From Tunturibacter gelidoferens (GTDB taxonomy: Bacteria; Acidobacteriota; Terriglobia; Terriglobales; Acidobacteriaceae), in the NCBI RefSeq assembly GCF_040358255.1, contig NZ_CP132938.1:310001-374000 (forward strand): a DNA stretch of 64,000 nucleotides. Reading direction: 5' to 3'. The notes under the pieces are model-generated. The model did not search any database. It was not told the origin of the DNA and saw nothing but the letters and a program-made list of their open reading frames with translations. The translations under genes and the position numbers were made by a program. Below are positions 29,459 to 37,105 of this stretch, piece by piece (the stretch's first letter is position 1; each line of letters begins with the position of its first letter).

Positions 29459-30160
29459 CTATGCTTCCATGGCGCCGGAGTAGACGGCCATTCCTGCTAC
29501 GGCGTCGACTCCCATTGCGTCTAGTGCGTCTACTTCGCTGCGCTCTTTGATGCCTCCGGCTACGATTAATTGTTTGGCGGTGCAGGCTCTGAGGATCGCG
29601 GCTACGTCGAGGGGGAAGCCCTGCATCGTGCCTTCAGTGTCTACGTGGGTGTAGAGGAAGGCGGCGCAGTAGTCTTCGAGCCAGGTGATGGCCTCTTCGG
29701 GGGTGAGGTCGACGGAGTCTTTCCAGCCTTTGATGGCGACTCTTCCGGCCTTGGTGTCGACACTGAAGACGAGTGCCTCTTCGCCGAGTGAGGACTTGAG
29801 GCCTTCGGCGAACTCGAGATAGATGAGCTTGTGGCGGCGGATGTGGTCGGGCTCCGCCGGGCGGAAGAGGCTGGAGCCGTAGATGACTCGCTTGGCTCCC
29901 GCCTCGAGGAGGAGTTTGCCGTCTTCGGCGGTTTTCAAGCCGCCGCCTACCTGGCAGGGGAGACGCTTCGCGATCATCTCGATGAGGGCGCGGTTGTTGC
30001 CTAGACGCATGGCGGCGTCGAGGTCGATCAACTGGACTAGAGGGTACTTCGCGAACCGTTCGATCCAGTACTCGAAGTCGTCGAAGGCCAGCTTGAGCTT
30101 TTCGCCTTGGACTAACTGGACGATACGGCCGCCCATCAGGTCGATTGAGGGTATTAACAT
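29459..30160 (-). CDS. hisA: HisA-like phosphoribosyl isomerase
   Basis: 233 residues forming a (beta/alpha)8 barrel. The opening MLIPSIDLMGGRIVQLVQGE carries the first catalytic Asp (position 6) of HisA; VQLIDLDAAMRLGNN, QVGGGLKTAEDGKLLLEAGA and VIYGSSLF are the N-terminal phosphate-binding half. VFSVDTKAGRVAIKGWKDS carries the second catalytic Asp. LIVAGGIK and VDAVAGMAVYSG are the C-terminal phosphate loop. It would isomerise ProFAR to PRFAR in histidine synthesis. No other his gene is near, and the sequence differs from the usual IPAIDL(K/R)xGxxVRL opening, so it may be a second, diverged copy. The frame is open further upstream through the microsatellite, but the ATG at 30160 begins the fold. 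Confidence 0.78.
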   Translation of the reverse strand: MLIPSIDLMGGRIVQLVQGEKLKLAFDDFEYWIERFAKYPLVQLIDLDAAMRLGNNRALIEMIAKRLPCQVGGGLKTAEDGKLLLEAGAKRVIYGSSLFRPAEPDHIRRHKLIYLEFAEGLKSSLGEEALVFSVDTKAGRVAIKGWKDSVDLTPEEAITWLEDYCAAFLYTHVDTEGTMQGFPLDVAAILRACTAKQLIVAGGIKERSEVDALDAMGVDAVAGMAVYSGAMEA

Positions 30161-30200
30161 TTTCTTCTTTCTTTTCGGTTCCTGCTCCGAGCAAAATGCA

Positions 30201-30256
30201 GGTCCTTCGACTGCGCCTCTCACGATGAGGCTGTGAGAGGCTTCGCTCAGGATGAC
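30201..30256 (+). repeat. REP-like hairpin element (long form)
   Basis: GGTCCTTCGACTGCG, then the perfect stem CCTCTCAC (30216-30223) / GTGAGAGG (30233-30240) around GATGAGGCT, then CTTCGCTCAGGATGAC. It lies just upstream of the hisA-like start, between it and the composite array. Confidence 0.75.
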
Positions 30257-30281
30257 ACGGTATGGGGTTGGTGGAGGAACA

Positions 30282-30565
30282 GCAGATTCCTCCGCTTCGC
30301 TGCGGAATGACAACAAGGGGCAGGCAACAGCAACGCAACCGCAACGGCAACGACAACAGCAACAGCAACGACAACAGCAACAGCAACGACAACAGCAACG
30401 ACAACAGCAACGACAACGACAACGACAACAGCAACGACAACGACAACGACAACAGCAACGACAACGACAACGACAACGACAATAGCAACAGCAACGACAA
30501 CAGCAACCGCAGATTCCTCCGCTTCGCTGCGGAATGACAACAAAAGGGCAAGCGACAACAACGAC
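30282..30565 (+). repeat. Composite repeat: two 35-bp hairpin units around a CAACRR microsatellite
   Basis: An exact 35-bp direct repeat starting GCAGATTCCTCCGCTTCGCT and ending GACAACAA occurs at 30282-30316 and 30509-30543. Between them lie about 190 bp built from the hexamers CAACAG and CAACGA in irregular order. Each hairpin unit is followed by a short AAGGG(G)CA-type linker into CAAC repeats. All six frames are open and low in complexity (for example N/D/S-only chains), so no protein should be called here. It lies between the aldo/keto reductase 3' end and the hisA-like 5' end. Confidence 0.85.
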
Positions 30566-30633
30566 ACTGCAACTGAACTGCAACTGAAACTCAAACTGCA
30601 AGAGCAACCACAACTGCAGAGACCGCTGCGGCC

Positions 30634-31632
30634 TTAGCTGAAGCCTACGACGGGGTGGGGGATGTAGGGTTCTTCCAGGGACGTTATCTCTTCCGGTGTG
30701 AGCTTGACGGAGAGGGCGGCTGCGGCGTCGGTGAGGTGGTTGGGTTTGGTGGCTCCTACGATGGGCGAGGTGATGTAGGGTTTGCTGAGCATCCAGGCGA
30801 GGGCCAGTGTGGCGCGGGAAATGCCTCGCTTGTCTGACAGCTCTCCGAGGCGGTCGATTACCTTTCTGTCGGCATCTTCGGTTGGGGTGTAGATGGCTTT
30901 GGCGAACTGGTCGGTGTCGTTGCGTTTTGTGGTCTCGGCATTCCAGGCGCGGGCGAGGCGGCCTCGGGCGAGCGGGCTCCAGGGGATGACGCCGATGCCT
31001 TCGGCCTGGCAGAGTCCCATCATCTCGCGCTCCTCTTCGCGGTAGAGGAGGTTGTAGTGGTTCTGCATGGAGACGAAGCGGGTCCAGCCGTGGAGGTCGG
31101 CGACGTAGAGGGCCTTGGCGAACTGCCAGGAGTACATGGAGGAGGCTCCGATGTAGCGGACCTTGCCGGATTTGACGACCTCGTGGAGGGCTTCCATGGT
31201 CTCTTCGATGGGGGTCTCATAGTCCCAGCGGTGGATCTGGTAGAGGTCGACGTAGTCGGTGCCGAGACGCTTGAGGCTCTGGTCGAGTTCGAAGAAGATC
31301 TGTTTGCGCCCGAGGCCCTTGGCGTTGGGGTCGTCATGCAAGGCGTAGAAGAGCTTGGTGGCGATGACGGTGTTCTCGCGTCTGGTGTTGGCCTTGAGGA
31401 AGCGGCCGAGGAGTTCTTCGCTGGAGCCTACGGTGTAGATGTTGGCGGTGTCGAAGAAGTTGATGCCGAGGTCGAGGGCTTGTTTGAAGAAGGGCTGGCT
31501 GTCGGCCTCGTTGAGGGCCCAGGCGTGGCTACCGGGGCGAAGGGGGCCAGCGGGAGGGACGCCGTAGGACATGCAACCGAGGGTGAAGCGCGAGACCTTC
31601 AGGCCAGTCTTACCTAGATTCACGTATTCCAT
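30634..31632 (-). CDS. Aldo/keto reductase
   Basis: 332 residues, the length of the YdjG/voltage-channel-beta-like AKR group. It begins MEYVNLGKTGLKVSRFTLG. Tetrad residues: Asp and Tyr in INFFDTANIYTVGSSEELLG, Lys in NTVIATKLFYAL, and His in VDLYQIHRWDYETPIEETM. IPWSPLARGRLARAW and ITSPIVGATKPNHLTDA form the cofactor pocket. Cytoplasmic NADP(H)-dependent oxidoreductase; substrate unknown. Single gene. Confidence 0.93.
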   Translation of the reverse strand: MEYVNLGKTGLKVSRFTLGCMSYGVPPAGPLRPGSHAWALNEADSQPFFKQALDLGINFFDTANIYTVGSSEELLGRFLKANTRRENTVIATKLFYALHDDPNAKGLGRKQIFFELDQSLKRLGTDYVDLYQIHRWDYETPIEETMEALHEVVKSGKVRYIGASSMYSWQFAKALYVADLHGWTRFVSMQNHYNLLYREEEREMMGLCQAEGIGVIPWSPLARGRLARAWNAETTKRNDTDQFAKAIYTPTEDADRKVIDRLGELSDKRGISRATLALAWMLSKPYITSPIVGATKPNHLTDAAAALSVKLTPEEITSLEEPYIPHPVVGFS

Positions 31633-32113
31633 GCCGTCTCCTTCGGTTTGTCCTGTTTAATTCTGCCAATCCCGAGAGGGTTACCCCCCCCCAATTACCA
31701 GCGTGTAAATCACTTATTATCAGATACTTAGGCCTAAGTTATCGCTGCAAATATTTCATTTCAAACGGGTTACGTGCAAATTCGTCACACCATTGGGTTT
31801 ACGGTCCTAGCCGGATGCCAAAGCGCAAGAGCGAGAGAGCTTTACCCTCTTTCTCGAGTTTCTGATTAAGTATAGCCGGTTGGGGATAACTCATGCGCCA
31901 CGTGGATGTGCTTGCGAATGAGAGAGTTGCATGGTTTTGGGGCTTGACAGGATTATGGCCGGGAGGGTCTGAGATTGAGCAGCGTATGGGTGCTAGAATT
32001 CTGGCCTGCCTATGATTGCCTGAATCGGATGTGCGTGCAGCGGTCGTGACTCCGGAGTGGTTGAGCCGGATTGTGCCTACCTGCTTTTCTCACACTGTTC
32101 AGGAGATTCCCCC
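31633..32113. other. Intergenic region without a gene
   Basis: 481 bp between the divergent aldo/keto reductase and acetyltransferase genes. It is AT-richer than its surroundings and holds a nine-C run at 31685-31693. No convincing coding frame, RNA gene or strong promoter can be seen; TTGACA at 31944-31949 has no good -10 partner. Confidence 0.4.
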
Positions 32114-32686
32114 ATGTTGCTTCGATTTGTTGACGATATCGCTACGTCTCGTCTATCGCTCATTTCCATTACGCCCGAGATGCTGAGGGCGGAACAGGCC
32201 GGTGAAGGCCGTCTTGGCGAACTTATTCGATGTGTTGTCCCGACGAACTGGCCCCATGAGAACTGGGAGCCGCATGTCTACGATTTCATGCTGACTCAGC
32301 TTAAGGAGCATCCGGATCAGCTTGGCTGGCAGCGGTATGTCGGCCTGGTTTGTCCGGCTGGGTTTCGCACTTTGATCGGTTCGCTGGGCGCGTTTACCAA
32401 GGCGGATCGTCCGTCGGAGTGTGAGATTGGATATGGAATGCTGCCGCAGTTTGAAGGCCGAGGGTTTGCCACCGAGGGGGCCAGGGCTCTGATTGAGTAT
32501 CTGAGAGAAGACGAGCGGATTGAGAGTGTGATCGCACACACGTTTCCTTCGATACCGGCTTCGATCCGGGTGATGGAGAAGTGTGGGATGGTCTTTGATG
32601 GAGATGGAGAAGAGGCGGGAACGGTGCGTTATCGGCTGCCTCTTCGGCCGTTGCTGCGAGCGGAACAGCAGATCCCTGCGGGATGA
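32114..32686 (+). CDS. GNAT family N-acetyltransferase whose C-terminus runs into a repeat
   Basis: 190 residues from the ATG at 32114 (CAGGAG upstream; the in-frame start at 32057 lacks one). RimJ/RimL-type fold: RLSLISITPEMLRAEQAGE opens it, GSLGAFTKADRPSECEIGYG and LPQFEGRGFATEGARALIEY carry the acetyl-CoA loop, and ASIRVMEKCGMVFDG is the usual C-terminal motif. The last residues, about EQQIPAG, and the TGA stop are encoded by the hairpin repeat CAGATCCCTGCGGGATGAC. The natural tail was therefore probably replaced when the repeat arrived. Substrate unknown. Confidence 0.85.
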   Translation: MLLRFVDDIATSRLSLISITPEMLRAEQAGEGRLGELIRCVVPTNWPHENWEPHVYDFMLTQLKEHPDQLGWQRYVGLVCPAGFRTLIGSLGAFTKADRPSECEIGYGMLPQFEGRGFATEGARALIEYLREDERIESVIAHTFPSIPASIRVMEKCGMVFDGDGEEAGTVRYRLPLRPLLRAEQQIPAG

Positions 32687-32846
32687 CAACAAAAGGACAG
32701 GCAACGGCAACGGCTGCGACGATGGCAACGGCAACGGCTGCGACGATGGCAACGGCAAGGGCTGCGACGACGGCAACGACAGCGGCAACCGCAACCGCAG
32801 ATCCCCTTCGGGGATGACAACAAAAGAACAGGCAACAACAAGGCAA
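32667..32846 (+). repeat. Composite repeat: two short hairpins around a 24-bp minisatellite
   Basis: Hairpin 1 (ATCCC-TGC-GGGAT followed by GACAACAAAAGGACAGGCAAC) begins at 32670. Hairpin 2 (ATCCCC-TTC-GGGGAT followed by GACAACAAAAGAACAGGCAAC) begins at 32798. Between them a 24-bp unit starting GGCAACGGCAACGGCTGCG is repeated: 32700-32723 and 32724-32747 are identical, 32748-32771 has changes, and a partial copy follows. The overall plan equals that of the array at 30282. It lies at the junction of two convergent genes. Confidence 0.85.
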
Positions 32847-32859
32847 AGACGAAATACGG

Positions 32860-32912
32860 GGATCCTTCGACTGCGTGGCTCACAAACCGTGAGCCACTTC
32901 GCTCAGGATGAC
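32860..32912 (+). repeat. REP-like hairpin element (long form)
   Basis: GGATCCTTCGACTGC, the perfect 9-bp stem GTGGCTCAC (32875-32883) / GTGAGCCAC (32889-32897), then TTCGCTCAGGATGAC. It directly follows the composite array, on the 3' side of the minus-strand VWA gene. Confidence 0.8.
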
Positions 32913-32952
32913 GTGGATGGGTTGGATAACTCGCTCGGGGTGCGACCTTGAG

Positions 32953-33990
32953 TTAGTCGTCTTTGCCTTGGGCGTCGGCGAGGGCGTAGTAGCCTTTTCG
33001 GGCCTGGATCTTCTGGCCGGGTTGGCAGGTGATGTTGAGGGTGCGGAAGGTACCGTCGATTTTGGCGTTGGTTGGAGTGAAGCTGGCGAGGTACTGGGTG
33101 CGGAGTTCGTCCTGGATCTGGTCGAAGGCTTCCTGAAGCTTCTTGCCGTTGTTGCCTACGTTGATGACGCGCCCGCCGGTGTCGGTGGCCAGCTTCTGCA
33201 TGTCGCGTTCGCCGGTGTCGGCGAGGTTGATGCCGAAGCCTCCGCCGTAGAAGCCTCGGTCGGAGAGGAGGATGACGTAGACGATGGCGTTGGCCTTTTG
33301 GGCGGCTTCGGTGGCAGTCTTGAGGGTTTCCTGGGAGCCCTGGTCGCCTCCGTCGGTGAGCAGGACGAGGATCTTGCGGCCGGCCTCCTGACGGAGCTTG
33401 TCGTGGGCGGCGAGGTAGACGGCGTCGAAGAGGAGGGTGCCGCGGGCGGTGCCGTTGCCGGTGACCGAGCCGGTGCCTGCACCGGTGTTGATCTCGGCTG
33501 AGTCGATGGAGCGTTTTATCTCGCGGGGGCTGTTGGTGTAGTCGGCGAGGAGGTTGACGTTAATGTCGAAGGAGATGAGGAAGGCTTCGTCTTTGGGGGT
33601 GAGGACGTCTTTGAGGAACTCGGCGCCGGACTGCTGTTCCAGGGGGAGGACGTTGCGTTGGCTGCCGCTGGTGTCGAGGAGGATGCCGATGGTGAGGGGG
33701 AGATTTTTTTCCTGGGTGAAGTTCTTGGTTTTTTGCGGAGCTTTGTCTTCGAGGATGCTGCAGTCGTCTTTGTGGAGGTTGGTGATGAAGCCGCTCTTGT
33801 CGCGGACGGAGAAGTAGACGTTGACGAGGTTGACCTGAACCTTGAGGGTCTGGGTGTCGCCGATGTCGACGGGCTGGGCGGCGGCGTCGCTGGCGGGGGG
33901 TGGGCCGCCGGGGGAGGGTGCCTCCTGCGCGTGGAGGGCGGGGGTGAGACTGAGAGCGAGGGCGACGGCGGCGAGGCAGGGGGAGCGCAT
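32953..33990 (-). CDS. Secreted VWA-domain protein (acidobacterial VWFA-related family)
   Basis: 345 residues with a signal peptide (MRSPCLAAVALALSLTPALHAQ). A beta-rich N-terminal part contains VQVNLVNVYFSVRDKSGFITNL, the standard opening of this family. The VWA domain (about 95-300) has the MIDAS LLDTSGSQRN (DxSxS) and LVLLTDGGDQGSQET. The C-terminal segment RTQYLASFTPTNAKIDGTFR and ARKGYYA are family hallmarks. It probably binds a metal-dependent protein ligand at the cell surface or in the periplasm. A related VWA gene is divergent from it, with a hairpin repeat between them. Confidence 0.88.
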   Translation of the reverse strand: MRSPCLAAVALALSLTPALHAQEAPSPGGPPPASDAAAQPVDIGDTQTLKVQVNLVNVYFSVRDKSGFITNLHKDDCSILEDKAPQKTKNFTQEKNLPLTIGILLDTSGSQRNVLPLEQQSGAEFLKDVLTPKDEAFLISFDINVNLLADYTNSPREIKRSIDSAEINTGAGTGSVTGNGTARGTLLFDAVYLAAHDKLRQEAGRKILVLLTDGGDQGSQETLKTATEAAQKANAIVYVILLSDRGFYGGGFGINLADTGERDMQKLATDTGGRVINVGNNGKKLQEAFDQIQDELRTQYLASFTPTNAKIDGTFRTLNITCQPGQKIQARKGYYALADAQGKDD

Positions 33991-34411
33991 ACCTTATTAG
34001 ACGACGAAGTTGGGGGTGAGTCTTAGGAAAATGTGCGGCTTGACGCAGATGGGCGCGGAGGCACTGATTTACTGATTTTTGGACAGGCAACGGCTAAGAA
34101 CGAGCAACTACAAAAGCAAATGCGGGGGTCTCTCCACTGCGTGGTTCACGATGAGACTGTGAACCACTTCGGTCGAGATGACGCTTCTTTCAGGGTGGTG
34201 GTGGATGGGCTGCGTGGTGGTGGATGGACTGTGTCGTTGTGGGGAATTAGGAGCGGAGAAGGCGTTGGGGCGTAACTTTGTGAGGCCGCTGGGCGTCCAA
34301 GGGCATGGCGGGGCGGCTGGATTCCTGCGGGATGGGGATGGCGGCGGGGATGTTGCGCTGATAGTCTTGTAGTTCGTGAAGCTTTGGGTTGTGAAGGCCC
34401 GGCTGGAGAGT
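33991..34411. other. Divergent control region of the two VWA genes, holding a repeat
   Basis: 421 bp between divergently transcribed VWA genes. A repeat composite occupies 34081-34182 (separate entry). The remainder holds no convincing gene; the long minus-strand frame running through it is the antisense of the second VWA gene. No clear -35/-10 pair stands out. Confidence 0.4.
34081..34182 (+). repeat. Repeat composite: GGACAGGCAACGG linker plus long REP-like hairpin
   Basis: It begins GGACAGGCAACGGC, the same linker that follows the hairpins at 32670 and 37002. A degenerate CAA-rich stretch follows, then GGGGGTCTCTCCACTGC and the perfect 9-bp stem GTGGTTCAC (34141-34149) / GTGAACCAC (34159-34167), ending TTCGGTCGAGATGAC. 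It joins the short-hairpin array family to the long-hairpin family. Confidence 0.75.
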
Positions 34412-35776
34412 ATGGGGGATTTTCGCGTGGTTAGGAACAGTATATTGGCAGGGGCTTTGGCGTGCATGATGGCTGGACAGCCGGCACTGACGCAGGCGCA
34501 GCAGGATGCACCACAGCAGCAGCCGATCCCCGATGGGCCAAAACCACAGACGATTCCTGATGCTCCGAATCCGCAGGCTCTGCCGGTTGGGCCGGTGACG
34601 CCGGGGGCGGGAACTACGCCGGAGTCGGCTGGAGACAACTCGGCTCCTGCTCAGGATGGCGGGGTGCCGAGCAGGCTGCCGGAGAGCGCGGCGCAAAAGC
34701 AGGATGAAGGGCCGCCGCCTGAGATTCCTACGGGTGGGCAGGGGCCTGAGGCGTTTACGCTGCGGGTGCAGACGAACTTTGTAGAAGTGCCGTTTACGGT
34801 GAAGGACAATAAGCAGCGGCTGGTGCCGGGACTGACGTGGCGGGATGTGCGCGTGTATGAGAATAACCTGCGGCAGAAGCTGGATCTGTTTACGGTCGAT
34901 CCGTTTCCGTTGTCGGTGGCGCTGGTGATCGACCAGAGCATGACGTACGACAACATGGCGAAGGTGAACAATTCGCTGGCTGCGTTGCAGGGCGCGTTTA
35001 CGCCGTATGACGAGGTCTCGGTGTTTACGTATAACAACGGGCCGAAGATGCAGACGGACTTTACCGGGGCGCAGAGTGCGCGTTTGCAGGCGGTACTGGA
35101 GCGGTCGAAGGTGACGGGGCGTGAGCCGATCTACTACGATACCGCGGGGCCGCTGGGGCAGAACATTAATATCAACGGTGGGCAGGATAGCCACACTGAC
35201 CCGAACACGAATGCTACGCATGGAACGAGCATCCTTGGGATTCAGAATGTTCCGCGGGATGTGCATACGCTGAACGATGCGATTCTGGCGGCGGCGACGG
35301 CGTTGTCGAAGACCAAGACTGGTCGGCGGCGGATTATTTATGTGATCAGCGACGGGCGCGAGTATGGAAGCACGGCGAAGTTTTCGCAGGTGGTGAAGTA
35401 TCTGAACACGAACAAGATTGCGGTGTATGGGACGCTGGTGGGGGATTCGTCGCTGCCGGTGATTGGGTTCCTGGATCGGATTCACCTGCCGCTGCAGATG
35501 CGGGATAACATTCTGCCTGCGTATGCGAATGCTACGGGCGGGAACTTCGATGGCGAGTTCCGGCAGAAGGGAATCGAGACGAGCTTTGCGAAGATTGCGG
35601 AAGAGGTGCGGACGCAGTATACGGTCGGCTACTACACGCATGAGCCGTTTATCGATGGGAAGTACCGGACGCTTGAGGTTAAGGTGCTGAGACCGAACCT
35701 GACCGTGATTGCGAAGAAGGGCTACTACCCGACGGCGGGCGACACGCGGCCGCCAGGGATTGTGTCGGTCAAGTAA
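34412..35776 (+). CDS. Secreted VWA-domain protein (acidobacterial VWFA-related family)
   Basis: 454 residues from the ATG at 34412, which has GGAG 9 bases upstream; an in-frame GTG at 34376 lacks one. A signal peptide ends near GQPALTQAQ. Residues 30-120 form a long Pro/Gln-rich linker (QQDAPQQQPIPDGPKPQTI and similar). The VWA part contains VQTNFVEVPFTVKDNKQRLV and a variant MIDAS LVIDQSMTYDN, where DxSxT replaces DxSxS. RRRIIYVISDGREYGS and RTQYTVGYYTHEPFIDGKYR are the remaining hallmarks, and it ends AKKGYYPTAGD. Likely exported and involved in protein or surface contacts. Divergent from the other VWA gene, and 37 bp from the EamA gene downstream. Confidence 0.88.
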   Translation: MGDFRVVRNSILAGALACMMAGQPALTQAQQDAPQQQPIPDGPKPQTIPDAPNPQALPVGPVTPGAGTTPESAGDNSAPAQDGGVPSRLPESAAQKQDEGPPPEIPTGGQGPEAFTLRVQTNFVEVPFTVKDNKQRLVPGLTWRDVRVYENNLRQKLDLFTVDPFPLSVALVIDQSMTYDNMAKVNNSLAALQGAFTPYDEVSVFTYNNGPKMQTDFTGAQSARLQAVLERSKVTGREPIYYDTAGPLGQNININGGQDSHTDPNTNATHGTSILGIQNVPRDVHTLNDAILAAATALSKTKTGRRRIIYVISDGREYGSTAKFSQVVKYLNTNKIAVYGTLVGDSSLPVIGFLDRIHLPLQMRDNILPAYANATGGNFDGEFRQKGIETSFAKIAEEVRTQYTVGYYTHEPFIDGKYRTLEVKVLRPNLTVIAKKGYYPTAGDTRPPGIVSVK

Positions 35777-35813
35777 GAGCGCGTGGCCGGCGGCGCGGCC
35801 TGATCGGAATCCG

Positions 35814-36701
35814 ATGGAGATGCTGGTGCATGGAAATGCGCTGCTGGCGCTGGCTGCCGCAGTGCTGTGGGGTGGTGGGGACTTTTCGGGCGGCATGGGA
35901 GTGAAACATTCCGGCGGGTCGATGGTCGCCGCGCTGCGAGTGATTCTGCTGAGCCATGCCATGAGCTTCAGTGTGCTGCTGACCGTGGCACTTCTGCGGG
36001 GAGATCAGTTTCCGCATGGTGCGCCGCTAGTTTGGGGACTTACGGCGGGAGTTGCAGGTGGCACGTCGCTGACGGCCTTTTACATCGCACTGTCGCGCGG
36101 GGCGATGGGGGCTTCGGCGGCGCTGAGTGGGTTGCTCGCAGCGGCGATACCCGCAGCTGTGTCAGCGGCGATGGAGGGGTCGCCGGGATTGCTGCACATA
36201 TCGGGATTTCTAGTGGCGGGAATGGCGATCTGGCTGATCGCGGCGGGGGATAATGCCGAGGCTGAGCCTGCAGATACCGGAACTTTCTGGCTGGCAATCG
36301 CCGGCGGTGTCGGCTTTGGAGTTTATTTCGTTGCTTTGAAACTAGCTGGAACGACTGGCGTGATCTGGCCGCTCGCGACGGCGAGGATGGGGAGCCTTTC
36401 GGTTTGTATGCTGATGTTGCTGGCAAGGTCTGTCACAAGCAAGAGGGGTGGGGCGAAGGTGGTGGTGACCGGAAGGGTGATGCTGTGGGCGCTCTCAACT
36501 GCGCTGCTGGATACTTCGGGGAATCTGCTGTTTCTGGCTGCGACGAGGGCCGGAAGATTGGATGTGGCGGCGGTGCTGGCTTCGCTATACCCGGCCTCGA
36601 CGATTCTGCTGGCAGCGTGGATGCTGCGGGAGCGGCCTACTCGGAGGCAAGGGCTGGGGATGGCCGTGGCGGCGGCGGCGGTGGTGATGGTTACGCTCTA
36701 G
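35814..36701 (+). CDS. EamA/DMT family transporter
   Basis: 295 residues with ten membrane segments arranged as two five-helix EamA halves. The first half contains ALAAAVLWGGGDFSGG and ALSRGAMGASAALSGLL, the second FWLAIAGGVGFGVYFVALKLAG and LAATRAGRLDVAAVLASLYPASTILLAA, the typical end of the family. It is an exporter of metabolites or amino acids; the substrate is not known. The ATG at 35814 is followed by a second ATG two codons later. It follows the VWA gene closely and is followed by a repeat-rich gap. Confidence 0.88.
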   Translation: MEMLVHGNALLALAAAVLWGGGDFSGGMGVKHSGGSMVAALRVILLSHAMSFSVLLTVALLRGDQFPHGAPLVWGLTAGVAGGTSLTAFYIALSRGAMGASAALSGLLAAAIPAAVSAAMEGSPGLLHISGFLVAGMAIWLIAAGDNAEAEPADTGTFWLAIAGGVGFGVYFVALKLAGTTGVIWPLATARMGSLSVCMLMLLARSVTSKRGGAKVVVTGRVMLWALSTALLDTSGNLLFLAATRAGRLDVAAVLASLYPASTILLAAWMLRERPTRRQGLGMAVAAAAVVMVTL

Positions 36702-36840
36702 TGGTGGAGTTGTAGAGGAGAACAAACAACGGCAATGTTTTTGTCGCTTTGCCCTTTGGGCTTCGCTCCAGCCTTCGGCAGAGAGGAAGCCGCTCTACGG
36801 CGGGTTTTTGACGCAGGGATGAAGCCCTGCTCTATCACAA
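36702..36840. other. Intergenic repeat-like segment after the EamA gene
   Basis: It contains GCCCTTTGGGCTTCGCTCCAG and CAGGGATGAAGCCCTG, each able to fold. TACGGCGGGTTTTT could act as a weak terminator for the EamA gene. No gene is seen. Confidence 0.4.
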
Positions 36841-37083
36841 GGCAAGGGCAACAGCAACGGCAGGAACAACGGCAAGTGCAATGGCGACGACAAGTGCAAC
36901 GGCGACGACAAGTGCAACGGCCACGGCAAGAACAACGGCAAGTACAACAACGGCAAGTGCAACGGCCACGGCAAGTGCAACGGCAGCGACAACAGCAACG
37001 GCAGATCCCCTGCGGGGATGACAACCAAAAGAACAGGCAACAACAACGGCAAGAGCAGCTGCGAGAACAACGACAACAGCTGC
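36841..37083 (+). repeat. Composite repeat: irregular GCAACGGCAAGT-type array plus short hairpin
   Basis: From 36841 to about 37000 the sequence is made of CAAC, GGCAAG and GTGCAACGGC(C/G)AC-type units in irregular order. Then comes the hairpin GCAGATCCCC-TGC-GGGGAT (37001-37019), continuing GACAACCAAAAGAACAGGCAAC into a second short CAAC-rich stretch. This is the third array with the same plan. It lies between the convergent EamA and ppk2 genes. Confidence 0.82.
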
Positions 37084-37105
37084 TGGTGAGAGCGCGGTAT
37101 AGCGG

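Noticed and set aside
30282..30565. Possible CRISPR array
   Set aside because: Only two copies of a 35-bp unit, and the sequence between them is a microsatellite, not unique spacers; no cas genes nearby.
30252..30613. Open frames through the CAACRR array on both strands
   Set aside because: A hexamer microsatellite leaves all frames open; products are mono- or dipeptide-like chains with no fold. Not proteins.
31944..31972. TTGACA promoter upstream of the acetyltransferase
   Set aside because: No -10-like hexamer at 16-19 bp spacing; a lone TTGACA in 480 bp is not evidence.
34247..35962. 571-codon minus-strand open frame opposite the second VWA gene
   Set aside because: No start site, no signal peptide and a basic, low-complexity product; the plus-strand VWA protein explains the region.
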